Part shown: positions 46,836 through 61,593 of the stretch, one piece after another
Numbering within the stretch: the stretch's first letter is position 1
How the letters are laid out: every line of letters starts with the position of its first letter
Origin: Dysidea avara
Lineage: Eukaryota > Porifera > Demospongiae > Dictyoceratida > Dysideidae
Assembly (NCBI RefSeq): GCF_963678975.1
Contig: NC_089278.1
Span: forward strand, 15,853,959 to 15,917,958
Direction: 5' to 3'
DNA length: 64,000 bases
Translations under genes and position numbers: made by a program
The notes under the pieces: generated by a model
What the model saw: the letters and a program-made list of their open reading frames with translations, nothing else
What the model was told of the DNA's origin: nothing
The model's database searches: none

Positions 46836-48277
46836 CTACTGCTGCTTATGGACATGTTAGTATTTATCTTAGCATTGCTATATATAGTAACATGGTTTAT
46901 GTATGGTTTATCAGTTGTTGTCTGATGAGTATGATATGTGGTTCTTGATGTGAGATCATGTGTAGTAACAAATGAATGGTGTGCTAGTGTAATATTTTAA
47001 TTTGTGTATGTACATAGATATATAACTACTGTGTATTCATGCAGCCATGTACATTTCACACTTCTAGTGGAATTTGCACACCTAAGTGCATGCACATATT
47101 ACACCTTCAAATACCCTCACATCAACTCATAGGTATAGTCTAATACATACAGCTGGCATCTATATTATGAGTTATTTTTCTGACTGTTCTATTAGAGTAT
47201 TATCTTCCTTTCAATGTACCCAGTATCCTAAGTCACATCTTTCATCTGAAGCCTTCTGCTTGTACTCATTCATCAGGGTAGCCTAGAAGCTAGGTGGCAG
47301 GGCCCTACGGCATGAGTAATGACACATTGATGCCTTGAATGGCACAATTGCACACAAGTATTAGATCAGCTGCAGATATTACCAAGAGCACTTTGGTATC
47401 CCCAAAGTACAGTAAGTGAAAATTTACCTGTTATGCTGTTCAAAAATTTCCATGGCCAGTAGCTAAATAATAACCCATCATGCCACAACTTTCAAAGGTA
47501 CAATTGTTTTAGAATAATATACCATCATGTGATAACTTGGTTTTCTTACTTGTAGAGAAATTCTGAGGTCCTGCTATGCAATGCTTTGATCCCCTTCCTA
47601 TTGGATATCATTTATCATGCCTGAAAGTATACTGGCACTCAAGCCACTGCTGACACATGCCTGAACTACACATGTTGCTGAAGGATCATGAATCTGATTT
47701 TTTTCTGTTCATTGGTAAAGACACAGTACACTGGCTATATTAGCTTTCGTAACAGAGGAGAATGTGTCATATGAACATGGACCGACAGACCCTGTGCATC
47801 AAAGCTATATGCATTAAAGATGTTAGTGGGCTTCATTAAAAGTTAATAATATTGGTCTTCCATTATTTGCTTCATTTATTGAAACAACTAAACACTTTAG
47901 CCTCACTGATGTTTGCTTTCATGCACTAGTATTCTATCAATTGATGGTGTTTCCTACATAAGTGGAAAATTTTTCCACTTCATATTATTAATAAGACAGT
48001 TACTGTATACAGTACAACACAGATGGTACAAGAAAATAAATAATACATAAAAATTGACAACAGAAAATAACATCATAGATTTCTTTTGTCCAGATCATAA
48101 CTAGGAACTTCTGAATCTGTACAGAACATAAATGTTATGATTACACTGGTATGCATTGTAATGCTCAGTTATGTTATACACACAGTGTGACCATTCTATT
48201 AAGAGTATCGTACCACATAGTAGAAATCTTTGGCAGTATAAAACATTGGCAGATTTGGTGAATTGTCCTTTAATTTG
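46836..48277. other. Convergent gap between ZC3H14 and the DENND2-like gene
   Basis: It holds the two 3' UTRs and no recognised exon. One copy of the GACTGTTCTATTAGAGTAT motif is at about 47178-47198, another degenerate copy at 48186-48206. A 22-nt palindrome AAGTGGAAAATTTTTCCACTT lies near 47960. Confidence 0.5.
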
Positions 48278-51200
48278 CTAAACTTTTCTGCTAAGGATAT
48301 TTCCAGCCGTCATTAGCTACCAGCAATGTGTAGTGACACATGACAAAACATGGCAATTCAATCGGATCTTTTATACTGTCAAAGTTTCCTCTACCATACA
48401 GTACATGGTTGTTGTATTGCTTTATCAGGGATGGGAGGGGAGAGATCACAGTACGTGAATGCATGAGAACATTCATGTAAGCCCAACTTTTACAGAGAAT
48501 GCTATGAACAAGGACTCAAAGTTCTCTTGGTTTACTACAATAGATAAAATGTGTAGAAACTACTTGAGCACCAGTCAAGGTGATAATGGCTATATAGGCA
48601 TTTGTAGATGAAGGAGTTATTGAAACAAGTTGGGTTGTCACAGATATACTACATATATTATACACAGGTGGAAGCTTGTTTTTACTCTGTAGCAACTTTG
48701 CACACTTATGGTGCAAGCATGTATCTGGTGTATGTTTTAACTCACTTTCTAGTAACAAACTTTTTCCATTTTGAAGCTAGCGAATGTCCAACATTCATGC
48801 TACAGTACAACGGTGATCATTAATTAGCATATAGCTCATAATGAGACTTACGAAGCTATGTCTTTGCTTCTTTCCTTTAATCTAGTTAAATGTTTCTCAA
48901 AATAACCTAAACAAACACACATTGAGTGAGGTAAACCCACAACTCTGTATGTGTGTACTATAATATTACCATTTGCTATAGTAGAATATATTGAAGGTGT
49001 GTCTCTTTCTTGTATAAACACGTTAAACATTTGAGTGTTTTGGAATGCATCTAAAAACTGTGAAAGAAACATGTCAACTTTGTGTATACATGTACTATTA
49101 TACACTTACCCTCCTAACAGCCTCTGAGCTGAAGCTCTTAATATACTTCTCTGTCTACATAAACAACAAGTGTATACTGTATCCACACAGATGCAACGTG
49201 TACAAACCTTGAATACTTTTTCTCCTGTGTCAGAATCTTTGACTTCCATAAATTGTGAATAGTTACCTATAGAACACACATCACATTTATACTGTGATTA
49301 TGATCCAGTGGACGTTTCTTACCAAACAAGTGGGCAAAGAAAGTAATGAATGTATCAGATATGGCAGTGCTGTCAAGAACACCTGTCAGAACAATGAAAA
49401 TAAGATATGACACAAAATGTAAATGACACTCTTAAAGGATACTCCATATAAAGGACACTGTTATGCTTTCGGAGGTCCTATAGACCACAATTTTATATCT
49501 GAAAAAGGACAACCCTCCTTCTAACAGTACAAGTTTCATCAAAATCAGCATCCATTATATAAAGGTTCCACTGTATCACAACTTATACAAGTACCTTGTT
49601 GTTCATACTGCTCTAAGATGATGGCCTGTTAGTTAAACATCACAACATCAAACACAGTACAACAATACAGTACACTAACCAAGTGCTCCTGAAGATATGC
49701 CTTTGCCTTAGCCGGCAATATCATTGATTCATCTCCAACCTACAGTAATACAAACAGCAATTCCTTACATCATCATATAATACATCCTAGTATATAATAC
49801 CACTGGCAACATATTATTGTGTATACAAATAGTCTTAACACTATGCTAACCTTGTTCAACACTTTTCCTTTGTCAAGATGAACTATATATGCCTAAGGTG
49901 AACACATTTATAACAGACGGTATTGTGGGAATAATACACACACCTCTTCCATATCCATGTCCTCTAATAGTGGTAGATTTTGTGGCAGTAACCCCAGTAT
50001 GTACGGTAGTGGAGAACAGCAGAAGTCGATTAACTTGTTAGGTAACACCGGAATAAATATGTGCTGTAACCATAGCAACACACACACACATAACAGAAGC
50101 TCTAACACTAAAGTACAGAGAACTACACAATGTGTGATACATACCTGCCAATCACATGGATACAATAGTGAGGTTACAGCATGACAACATGATGAAAAGG
50201 TGCTAAACAAGAAAAAGAACCAATGATAGAAATGTTGTGAATTATGTTAACTATTCTTAGAATACAGTGGATCTTCAGTTATATCCGAACACCTTGACTG
50301 TTAAATGACTGTTCAATTAGAGTATTTGTTACCAGTGTGATGTGTGTATTGTATTGCAGTAGGTGTGTGTTCTATTAGAGTAGTCAAACTCTACGAACAA
50401 TGATCCCTGAAGATTCACCGTATATAAACTACATTTTACATGACTCCTGTATGCAAGTACCATAACTGAAGTTCACATACACATCATACAGATATTTCTT
50501 CATACCAGATATCCATAGTGTAACACTTATACCTTTCTGTGTTTTATTAGTAAGAGGTTCGGTAAACTTTAAAAAAAAGTGATACTTGTATCAGTCAGAA
50601 AAAACTGAGTGGCCTACTGGAGTGGTAAACCTTATGTGACTGTTCTATTAGAGCACATTCCAGTCAGAGAGGCAAAGTTTAACAAACTTCATCAGTCTCA
50701 GTTGACAGCCATGCCACATGTACTATTACAGTGTGATGGTTAACCTTATACCCATCTAGTAGATACATAATACCAACCTTAGCTTTTCTGCACAAAATAT
50801 GATTCTTCTTTCCATTAGCATTGCAGAAAACAGTTGAATAATCTGAAACACATGACATAGATCATCATGGTATTCCGGCATGTGACATTTGAGAATATTA
50901 CTGTACATAGATATGTATGTGTACATGTCAACATGTATTTGCACAAACAAGGACGCTTCTCAAACAAAGGCAAAGCCATATAACTACACACTTGTATATG
51001 GAGCTACCGATGCATATGGCAATCAATATGGTGAGCATACATATTGATTCTATAATCTATGAACAACTGAGAATATCAATGCATACAGAAAACAGATAGA
51101 CTCTGAAGTAATGTATAACACACAAATGCATGACTGTACACACTGATGCATGCATTTGTAGTTTCAATTCAAACACAAATTTAAAATGTATACGAGCAAA

Positions 51201-54200
51201 GGTTGTATTAATACATTACACAACAGTAATTCAACATACATGTTTAATGTCCAAGCAACTAAACAAGATGCTGAAATCAATCTGTAGGAACAGCACAATG
51301 CAGTGTTAATATGTACACAACACTTTGCAACAATAAGGGGAAGGAGTTTACATGTACAAAGGTGAGACACCATTGATACAGCTTATAAGCAGATTCATAA
51401 TCCCACTGATTCATAGTATGGACGATGTATGTAAAGTAATATAAACTCACATGTTCAAGTCTTGAATCCATCGGTCTTGTAAACTTTATCTTTTGCATGC
51501 CATCCCCTTTGACCTACAGGCAGGTACATGTCGGTGTGTACTAGTGATCAAATGTAGTAATAGCTAACTCACATTAAAGGCACTGACTTCTATGCTTTTG
51601 CCCTATTGGAAATTTAATATATAAAGCATATAGTATTGTACACAATATACTGTATTGTTTCGAATTACAGCCAGTCTAACACTTGGTATCATGGGGCAGA
51701 GAGCATTACAGCAAAATAAATGCCAGGTTTTGAATAAATGATGGCAGATCTCAAATGAATGTCTACTGCAGTAACAATACTGTGAAGCAAAAAGCATTTT
51801 ATGGCTTTCCTTTTAATGTTAATCTGTACAGTATGTTTGAGGAAAGTAAATCACTATGTAAGAATATGAAGCTGATTCCAAGCAACACGTGAACACTGGC
51901 CGCCAGCCTCATATAGCCACTAATCTTGTTCAGTAACTGGGACTTGAAAGAAATAAATTCCTGGGCTATACTTCGAGGCAATACAGTGCTCATTTACAGG
52001 CACAGAATCAGAAAATATAACACATGTACGTTTACTTACTGGAGCAGGAAAAGGATTAGCTATGATCTGTAAGATAAAATACAAGATAAATATACAGTAC
52101 ACGGCAAATCATTGAAGTACTATAGTATAGTAGACTTGCTCACATGACCTTTTAAAATTGAAGGACTGTTGAAAATTATGCATAGGTATTAGTATAGCAT
52201 GGGCGTGTGTTGACTTATCAAAACAAAGTGGCTTTTTCAGTGTTAAAGTCTACTGTATGTTCAAAATAACAAGGACTAAATACGTGTTTACTGTACTGAC
52301 GCGCCATACTTTCTTTCGTAAATAATGTTAATATCACAATGAGCAAATATTCCAATTTACATGTGGATTACAACAACAGTCAATTTTACTCACTGCTTTT
52401 AATAGTGTAAATGCTGCACTAGGTGATGCCTTCCTTCTCTCTTCGAGATTGTCAAGTATCTACAGTAGAACAAGGTGTGTATGCATGACTACACAGTCAG
52501 CTTGGACTGGGTATACAGGCATAATATATGTACCTTCTTGTACATAGAGAAGCATCCCAGAGAACTGACTATACAATATACTTCAGGTAGACGGGGACCA
52601 GTTCCTGATGGCTAGTAACACATGGTGAGTGATGATGGAACACACACGAGGTTAACAATCTTTACCAATAGTCTCCTACAGTAGCCAAATCTTCTGTTGC
52701 CTTCCACATCAGTTAACACAAATGAAAATGTTTCACTAAAGAAAAAAAAAAAGACAACATGAATCCATACAAACGTAGTAGTAATTGCTATGATGAAAAC
52801 AATGTACAGTAATTAGTTGAAATCAAATGTTAGCTCACACATCAAGGTGCTATCTACCCCACCAGAAACCTTAACACAACTCCACTGAGTACATGTGATG
52901 TAATGTATTGCTTTACACATCATTCACCACATTCTGTAATCACTTCCCCGCTACACAGCACTATAGCTATGTCCACCAACTGATCGGCAATGTGAGCACA
53001 GCAGTCATAACTTGTGTAATAACATTGCTAAGCAGATTGATGCACAGCTTCACAATCTAAATGCACATCATGGGTGTATATAAGCTGTCTAACAGCTGCA
53101 GAAGCAGTGACAAGTGTTTGGCGGTGAATTAGTGTGTATACTGGTAGCACCATAAGTCAGACACAGTCGCACGTAACTGTCACGGATAACACACAACTGT
53201 ACCTTGAATATTCTGTAACTGGCTGTACACTGTTAGCATCTGGAAAGCAGAAATTTGGTATTTCTTGTAAAGCCTGGTCTTTAGCAATTTCCTGCTGCGA
53301 CTAAAGTATACGATAGAGATGTCTGTATAGGTATGCAGTACTTGTGTATTATACATAATAAGACAACAATAGTTTCAATGTCTGACACTTACCGCTGGTG
53401 GAAATCTGTATGTCACATGAGGCTCCAACTTTCCATTAGGAGTCTCCACTGAAAAGAGTGGTAAAATACATACTTACTGTTAGCATTGTGGGTGTGTACC
53501 TTTTCTAAGTCCAACCACCAACACAAACTCAAACAAGTGTCGATATTCGTGTGACGGATCGGCGGCATCGACCATACTAGCACGTTTCCTCTAGTAAGAC
53601 ACAAAGTCTAACAGCAAACCACAGCACATACATGAACTACCAGTGTATATGTACGTACGGTGTATACTTCACAACAAAAGAAATTCTAACCTCCATATCT
53701 TTTGTGGAAACATGTCTTAGTTTTGGTCTACTCTCTGCACAAGGGAGAAAACAAGCACATTGTTAAAGTATATTACATGCAACAGACATCAAAATGATAC
53801 TCAAGTTAGACAGCTTGCTTTTGAGAACAAACGGGCTTCGTGTAACTAAATAGTCCCAAACACTTTCAATCTCTATTTTCAGCTAAGCCATACTATGAAC
53901 AGAGCATCTAGCTCAGTGGCTATTTAGTGGTACAACTTTCACATAAAACATTTAGTTACAGTAACACAATACTTCAAGTGATAGTCTAGGTTATCATTCA
54001 TATAGACAATACAATGGGAATTGAAGTCAATAGTAAATCTAATTAGCTAACAATGAAAACATTCAAAGTGGTACACTACGTTGATTAAATCTCCTATACA
54101 CAGTATAATCAATAGCAGAAATACTATTTACCTCATCTTTGTACACAAAGGTTTAATAATGTGGTGTACAGAATATGTGTCATTGTTTACAACACATAAC

Positions 54201-57200
54201 AATATATTATTATATACACAATGAATAAAAATTAAGTCATCTTTTTTGACATGTCAAAGTCGCTGACATTTTAACAGAGAAATTTTTGATGAACCACAAG
54301 TAAATTGTCAAATGCATCAAAATTCTCCCGTCAAACTTTAGCACTACATAGTAACTTCCAAGATTTATTATTTTTTGAAATCACAAGAGGATGATGATAC
54401 CTAATTCTCTCCTTATGTATTCATGACGGCACTACAAGCATGGAACTATTACCACAAGTAAATGTAGAAATGCTTCTTTTTAGAGGAGGTTGGTCATGCA
54501 TCAAAAGCAATGAATACCACAAGATTCAACTCAACACAAAAGCGTGTTGGGATAGCAATCATTCTCCCAGAACCTTCTTTTAGCTCAGTACATACATGGC
54601 ATTCCTAGCTAAGAAGCAAGTGATATACGATCCACATTTCTGTCTGTATGAGAACCACAGCCTGGGAAACACAGCAGATCAAATGTACAGGGTGTAACCC
54701 AACTATACTACGTAACTAGAAAAATATATAGCACGAAACTTAATAAATTCCCACAGCCACTTGTATATATGTATAACTGTGTACAAAATACACAATCTCT
54801 TACTAATGGTGCCTCCTCTATTGTCCATGTCTACTTCATCTTCCCCAGTAGTTTCTTCCTCTTCTTCACTACTTGAACTACTTGAAGCATCACCTACACA
54901 TGATAAAAGCAGATTATTCCACAAGGGACCCACAAGAACGCTGTATAACTGGACGTAAGAATATCAACAATGAAACTTTTGTTGAATGCAGAAAAATCCC
55001 CGACAGCTTGCTGTCTAGGCAAGTGCCTAAAAGAACTGCACAGCTTGGAAACTGGTACCTTCAAATTCTCTACGTTCAATGTCTACTTTAAATGCATGAC
55101 ATGCCATACACATCATTACTAAGTGTTGTTATTACACATATATGGCTGGTCAAACTACATACTTTCTCATAACAATACCCTTGGATGGTCTTACTTGTAT
55201 GTATGTTTCAGTACATACATGCATGAAGATGTTTATAGTATAACACGCACGTGTGCATGTACAAATTGAAGCATATGTATTAGACAGATGGCAAGTACAC
55301 GCTGGGTGTGTATATGTGCATGTAGGTAGTTGTGGTTCATGGTAAAACTTGGCTACCATATAACAAGAGATTTATGAAGCAGCTAATTGTAAAAGTATTC
55401 TTCAAAGATGACAACTGTAGAGACCAGATTGTCACAGAAGGATGTCACAATAGACTATGGTATACATAAGTACCTACTTGTGTGTATGGTGTGTATGTTA
55501 TAAACTGTACAAATATAAAATAACAGATCACGGTCTGCTACACAAGATTTAACCGCCACCATAAATTATAATTACAAATAGCATTAAAATTTTAAAATCA
55601 CACTACGTACAGCACATTTCTCTCAACGCTCACCTAGTTGCAATACTCTTTTCAGTTTCTGAAATATTCCCTTCCGTTGCTGCAAGAATTAGAAAATCAG
55701 TAAAGGATCAAGATAGACAAGGACTCAAATAACAAAATAATTACTTAAAATGGGTTGTGATGTAATCTATGTGTGCCCTCTGCTTCCGATACAACTGATA
55801 ATGTAAACAGATAAAAATCATTTTCTAATCTGAGACAAATGAAAAGGATGGGCTGGAACTAGTATAGATTCAACCACCACCTAAGAAATCCTTCTATGTA
55901 CTTTATTACCTAGCTCACTACCTAGCTTACATCATAAGAGAAGATACAGGACAAAGCCGTACTATGTAGCTACATCAGGATGAAGTAAAAACTCATCACA
56001 GACCTACCATTACATCATTTGTGTGGTGCTAACTAAATAGTGTGGTGGATTTAGCTGTAAACAGGGAATCCATGTATGGTACGTATATGCCATCTACAGT
56101 GTATGCTGAAGGGACTGATACACAAAACTATGGACTACTGGTTAAATATTTAACTTTACCAGTCGGCTTGAATAAAAAGCTGCATGATTTTTGTCATCAA
56201 CTTTTCTACGAACTGTGTCTGTTACACAAGTTATAAAACTCATCTCACCTTGTTTGTAGTAGTTGTCATTGCTAGTTTCTAGAGGAGCATAAACACACAA
56301 TTAAACAATTGTATACTATTAACCGCCTACAACAAACCCTGGACTTGCCAGATAACACAACGATTGTTTTATACAGCTAACTTTGTAGAAAAGATTCTTA
56401 TCTCAATACCTTTCATATACAGACATGCACATACACACAGTGAAATGCCTCAAATCTGACATCTCTCCATTTGCTGTGCCCAAAGACACTTTCAAAATGT
56501 AATACTATTGGACCTTAACAAGCCAATATCTCTTTAAAAATCTGACACACGCACCATTGGGTGACAGTTTCAGTGAATGCTCCAAGCTAATATGTGCTGC
56601 ATGTATAGGTATTGCAAAGTGTGTGTGTCTATTAAAACAAGAGACTTTATACTTGACAGTCGAATGTACAATTGTACATGTTGTGTTAAGTTCTATTTAT
56701 GTATGTATGTATGTATGTATGTATGTATGTATGTATGTATGTATGTATGTATGTATGTATGTATGTATGTATGTATGTATGTATGTATGTATGTATGTAT
56801 GTATGTATGTATGTATGTATGTATGTATGTATGTATGTATGTATGTATGTATGTATGTATGTATGTATGTATGTATGTATGTATGTATGTATGTATGTAT
56901 GTATGTATGTATGTATGTATGTATGTATGTATGTATGTATGTATGTATGTATGTATGTATGTATGTATGTATGTATGTATGTATGTATGTATGTATGTAT
57001 GTATGTATGTATGTATGTATGTATGTATGTATGTATGTATGTATGTATGTATGTATGTATGTATGTATGTATGTATGTATGTATGTATGTATGTATGTAT
57101 GTATGTATGTATGTATGTATGTATGTATGTATGTATGTATACTGTTTGTGTACCTAGAACATGTTACAATATATAGTCCCATGTGTGCACTGTACATAGA

Positions 57201-57671
57201 CTGTAGCTAATGTTTACCATCACATACTATACAGTATATAGTGGAATCCAACACACACTACTGCATGTACACACCCACAATACCATTTGCCATAGTGTAT
57301 GTGCATACATCTACATTTTTGAAATCCTCACTGATGAAGGCACTTTATAATGGTCTCATAAATAAAGAGGATCTACTATACAGTGTGTATATATACAATG
57401 TGAACACATTCATCACTTCTACTGCACATTTAGCCTATCAATAGGTGAATAAGCTAACAAACTATACTGTGCCTAAGATTAGTACTATCAACTTTTAGTA
57501 AGTATAGTCTACCAGATAATTGTACTAACCATTAACAATATATTACAGTTCTCAGTCTACATGACAGTGATATGTATACAGTATAGATGTACTTACCTTA
57601 GCAGATTCTCTAGAATGTTTGGCCCTAGGAATAGTACTATAAGATGGCAGCAAATCTTCTTCAACAGCACT
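48278..57671 (-). CDS. DENND2: DENND2-like Rab guanine-nucleotide exchange factor (5' part missing)
   Basis: Twenty-six exons in coding order: 57597-57671, 56249-56278, 55634-55679, 54804-54893, 53691-53734, 53500-53590, 53393-53448, 53203-53300, 52666-52735, 52534-52611, 52394-52459, 52040-52066, 51573-51602, 51451-51513, 50778-50842, 50145-50202, 49944-50063, 49851-49892, 49680-49739, 49595-49625, 49323-49382, 49208-49266, 49110-49154, 48970-49057, 48852-48906, 48278-48290. They give 519 residues with closed phases. After an acidic serine run (DASSSSSSEEEEETTGEDEV) come the uDENN (EYRHLFEFVLVVGLRK; NFCFPDA; SETFSFVLTDVEGNRRFGYC), cDENN (GPRLPEVYCIVSSLGCF; IIANPFPAP; MERRIIFCAEKLS; SLLYPCDWQHIFIPVLP; LPYILGLL) and dDENN parts (FLDAFQNTQMFNVFIQERD). 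This order and spacing is DENND2. DENND2 proteins activate Rab9-type and related Rabs in endosome/Golgi traffic. Upstream N-terminal exons were not found; the final 13-nt coding exon is weak. Confidence 0.92.
50265..50420. mobile_element. Tc1/mariner-pogo type MITE, 156 bp
   Basis: The ends are CAGTGGATCTTCAG and, inverted, CGGTGAATCTTCAG, flanked by TA on both sides. Two copies of the TCTATTAGAGTA motif are inside (about 50310 and 50372). It lies in a DENND2-like intron. Confidence 0.7.
50630..50666. repeat. Motif copy GACTGTTCTATTAGAGCA
   Basis: One clean copy of the dispersed palindromic motif lies in the DENND2-like intron, outside any MITE I could delimit. Confidence 0.55.
56698..57140. 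repeat. Long uninterrupted (GTAT)n tetranucleotide array
   Basis: About 443 bp, roughly 110 perfect GTAT/ATAC units with no interruption seen, in the DENND2-like intron between exons 57597-57671 and 56249-56278. It creates open frames in several phases (MYVC and HTYI repeats) that are not genes. The array length could be an assembly approximation. Confidence 0.97.
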
Positions 57672-60600
57672 CTAACAAAAACAATGAATACACCTCAATA
57701 ATGATGGCATAGAAGAATCAGACAGCTTTTAAATATATCTGACAAACAGTGAACCCTAAGAAATGCTTAATGATGTTATAAGCCATAACAATGTCATCCT
57801 GTAGCAACCATTCACATCAACATAAAATGTAGTCATGTTTGAAACCCAACTCTTAGTGAAGTCTAGCATCCAACCAAGTGTATATTTGAATGATTCGTAA
57901 ATAGGCTATACTGAGGATTAGATGTTTTACTATCACTGCTGTTATTCAGCCTTAGCTGCTTCAACATAATTGTTCTAACATGGAGACTTTTTTCTGTTAA
58001 TTACAAATGTCCTAAAGAGGTTCAACTTTATAAAGGACTCTCTATGCCAAAGACACAATGAATTGTATTGCCCTATTAAGGATGTGGTTTTAATAAACAA
58101 AACCTTTTTACTTGCACATGTATCAATCACATGCCAACGATAAAATATAGTACATGTGTACACAAGTGTATAGTCGTGTACATATATAGCAAATGGTAAT
58201 TTGAAGATATGTGTGAATTTATCTATAACCAATAAAGCTATAATTTGTGTTTGTTAAAAGGAACGCCATAAAAGAGAGCACAATTCAGTAATAAACAGTT
58301 ACTCAAATAGAACGCTACAGCTACACCGTGAAGAGCACAAATTAACGTGTGCCTCCTGAAAGTAGAGCAATTTCACTGTCAATAATAAAATACACATATA
58401 CACTGTATTAATGCAGTAAACTTTGCAAAGGTTGTTTGATATTCATCATGGCAGTAAAGCACTTCTAAATATAGTACAGTTCATCTCTGCAGTTGAATCC
58501 CTACACTCCACACAGCTCTGTATGGCTGCAGTATTGTTTATATGTATGATGTGTCCATAACAGCTCAGAGGGGTTAATTGGCTAATTGAAGTATATCATG
58601 TCTTGCCTGTAAGTGTTGATGGGTAATACCACATTATTAGCAGTGCTAGTGCTTGTTTTAATAAACACTTTGAACATAAAAAGTGTTGGTAGGGACACAT
58701 TCTTGAGGTTAGGAACCACACTTTGGGGCCAAGATATTTTTTTGCGACCAAGATCTTTTTCCTTTTTGCGACAATATAGTGGTTTTCCTCATGCAAAAAT
58801 GCAGAAGCCAGACCAGTTCAGACCATAATTTTTGTACTTGTTGTGGAGGTTGTTTTTATCGTGCCTTAATTTAGAGAGTTTGCTAAGGGAAATAGAGACA
58901 AACATTGCTTAGCTAATGGAAAGATGTGTCTTGTTAATGAAACGTGTGTGACTATGAAACTGTCCACTGACACTATTTACTGCAAGGTTTAATACAACAT
59001 ATAGTAATGTGTAATGAATGGAGTCAACTGACATCTGTTCCAGCATCTATGGTTCCAGCTACAAGTTGTGTTCTCAGTAATAGTCCCACTTGAATGGGGT
59101 GTGGCATGGCATGTTTACAGTTTTCCATGTGTCATGTATACAACAAAAGTGACTTGTAGACACCAGAGATAACAAACTGCTTCGAAATGAAGAAGGTGTG
59201 GTGAGTTGAGGACCTGGTAAAGTTGTAACTTTGAAGGGTCACTAGTTACCCATGTACAAGGATTGTAGAAATAAGACAAAATGTGACAAAAACAACTGCC
59301 GATCCAGTGTACAGTGTAGTATTCTACATAAACTATTATATTAACTTGTGTACATAAACATACAGCTAGCTAGTACATCACACTTGCATTTTAAGTTACA
59401 TAATTTAGCTGCTAAATTTCAAGGATCAACTATTTGCCAATGTTCTTATGGATGAAGGTCTACGTACAACACACTCAATTAGACATCATCCATGGATAAT
59501 GTAATTTTGTCTGGGTGGCTGCACAGTATGACATAACAACTGATACTGTATACATAGGTAGTATGGGTACCATGGTCATTAGCTCAACAGAAAACAGCAG
59601 TTATAGCACTGTACGTAGCTCTTAAGGACTATTAGTAGTGCATCGCTCGGGCAACATAAATACTAAAATTCTGCAGGGCCATACTTCTCAGAGATGAAGA
59701 TCAAAAAGGTCTTCCTTTCTAAAGGTCTAGAGCCAGGCTGCTATCTCATGTACTCTTTTTATTTGTGATGTAACTGGTCTCTTGGACTCCTGGTTAAATT
59801 ACGTGTGAATAAACTTGTGCATAAGCACCAAGCTTTGGTGGATTTGATTATATTGGCTAGCTGCTCAGCTTTTACAGCAAAACTTTGAAGTTTATACTGT
59901 TGCTGCGGAGAATTTTCCCACTGGGAATGCTGACAGAGCTGTGGTACCTGTGCAACCATGGACACAATTTTGTCTAAGGCAAGATTGGACCACTAGGGTT
60001 ATATATATTCTTGCAGAATCCACTTGCACATAACAATTACCATATTTGGACATAAACCAAGTGTGAAGCTTGTTTACATCTGAAATAATAAATATTGATG
60101 TTTGCAAAATCTCCATTCCCACAATTTACAGTCCACACCCTGTCAAGTGAAGGGTGAAACAATCTGTGGAAGATTTAATAACAATAGACAACACATAGTT
60201 ATTGTTACGAGCAACCATTATGCTCTTAAAGTACAATTGAGTTCACACTACGTGAACACTTTACGCTCTAAAGATACCAGCCAGACAAATTTGGTGTGGT
60301 GAGACAAAATATGTAACATAGTGATTAATTAGCTACTAACCATGTACTAGTACTGAGACATTCAAACTAGATGTTAAACCTTAAAGCCTTCAAGTATATG
60401 TGACCATCCAATTCAACATTTAAATGGTTGACATGGGTACCCATGAGTAAAAAATACTGCAACAGTATTACCGACCAGTTAATAGCTGCCCCTGGATAGT
60501 AGTCACTCCACAGCCTAGAATTATTGTGATAAGAGCTGACCTCGGATAAGAGCCACGGCTTGTATCTAAATATACTGATGGAAATGTTGCCAAGATACAT

Positions 60601-61593
60601 TTGAAGCATAAATCAGGCAAAGGAGTTGTTTTAATCCAGAAAGTAGTACTTTTGAGAGAAGTTAAAATGAATGATAGCATTGAAGGATGATTAAACAAGG
60701 TCAGTCGCTCATGAATCCATATAAACACCACGGGCTGCTGCCACACAAGCCCATAGTAGCCGCCTTCACATAGTAACCACAGGGTTTGCCTTGCTGAAAG
60801 TTACAGTAGCCGCAGCTATTAACCGGTAAAATACAGTACACCAGAAATTCTGCTGAATTTAAATCAAGCATGTTAAGATCCTAACACATTTACACACGTA
60901 GCTACTCGCAAGAAGATACATCTAAAAGAGCTCACTTCTTAACCATTGTAAAGTGCATTGTAAGGACTACCGTACACATGCTTATGCAGTGGACTGCTCC
61001 AATTACTTGTATACAATATTTTCATCTAAAAATATAATAGGATACAAGAAAAATTCTTGACAAGCAAATGCATGCATATGTGGCTCCTGGAATACACTAG
61101 GGAGCTGTGCGAGTCTATAATATGGGGAGTTGGATCTTGACATCAAAACTATGTTGAATGAGGTAAAAATATCCCAGACCCACAGTGACTCTATCTTTTG
61201 GCAACAGGCATGCACCAAAGGAGCCAGAACAGCTGGGATCTGTGACATCTTCTGCATCCAAAAAGAACAATGAGCAAAAGGTTTTATGTTGTAGCAAAAA
61301 GTATTAGTTACTGTGCAGAGTGGCACTCAGTCAATTAGAAATGGCAATTAACCTGTTTACATGTGTTACTAAGAAGTTTGTTTACACTTGTTACTCTACA
61401 TTTGCTGCTAAAGTGATTTGGAATAAACTGAAGAGAATCAGTGTTAATTGCTAATGTATGCACATAATTAGCTCTCCATGAAGAACATAGACACTTTAAT
61501 AGAGTATGAGTATCATTATTGTTAGTTGATGTTATGCTACTTCTAAAAACCAGGCGTTCATGCAGTAAATACTTCTGACTTAATCAACCATGT
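57672..61593. other. Gene-poor region upstream of the found DENND2 exons
   Basis: DENND2 proteins have a long N-terminal part, so further exons may lie here or beyond, but none could be supported. A MITE candidate at 60463-60836 and one degenerate ATAGAGTAT copy near 61497 were seen. The stretch 59830-60010 has a fairly long open frame on the + strand with no recognised homology. Confidence 0.35.
60463..60836. mobile_element. Probable pogo/Tigger-type MITE, about 374 bp
   Basis: The left end CAGTATTACCGACCAGTTAA continues TAGCTGC. The right end, inverted, reads CTGTATTTTACCGGTTAATA and then GCTGC. They share GTTAATAGCTGC with an offset of a few bases. TA follows the right end but the left flank is AA, so the duplication is not clean. 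Confidence 0.45.

Noticed and set aside
55745-55792. Candidate DENND2 exon (LYRKQRAHIDYITTHF)
   Set aside because: It has an acceptor and a GTAATT donor, but its exit phase does not fit exon 55634-55679, whereas exon 56249-56278 does.
56557-57210. Open frames of 150-217 codons made of MYVC or HTYI repeats
   Set aside because: They are translations of the pure GTAT array in several phases and have no splice or homology support.
61003-61326. Minus-strand 107-codon frame
   Set aside because: It has hydrophobic patches but no splice signals, no family match and no neighbouring exons. It is best explained as chance.
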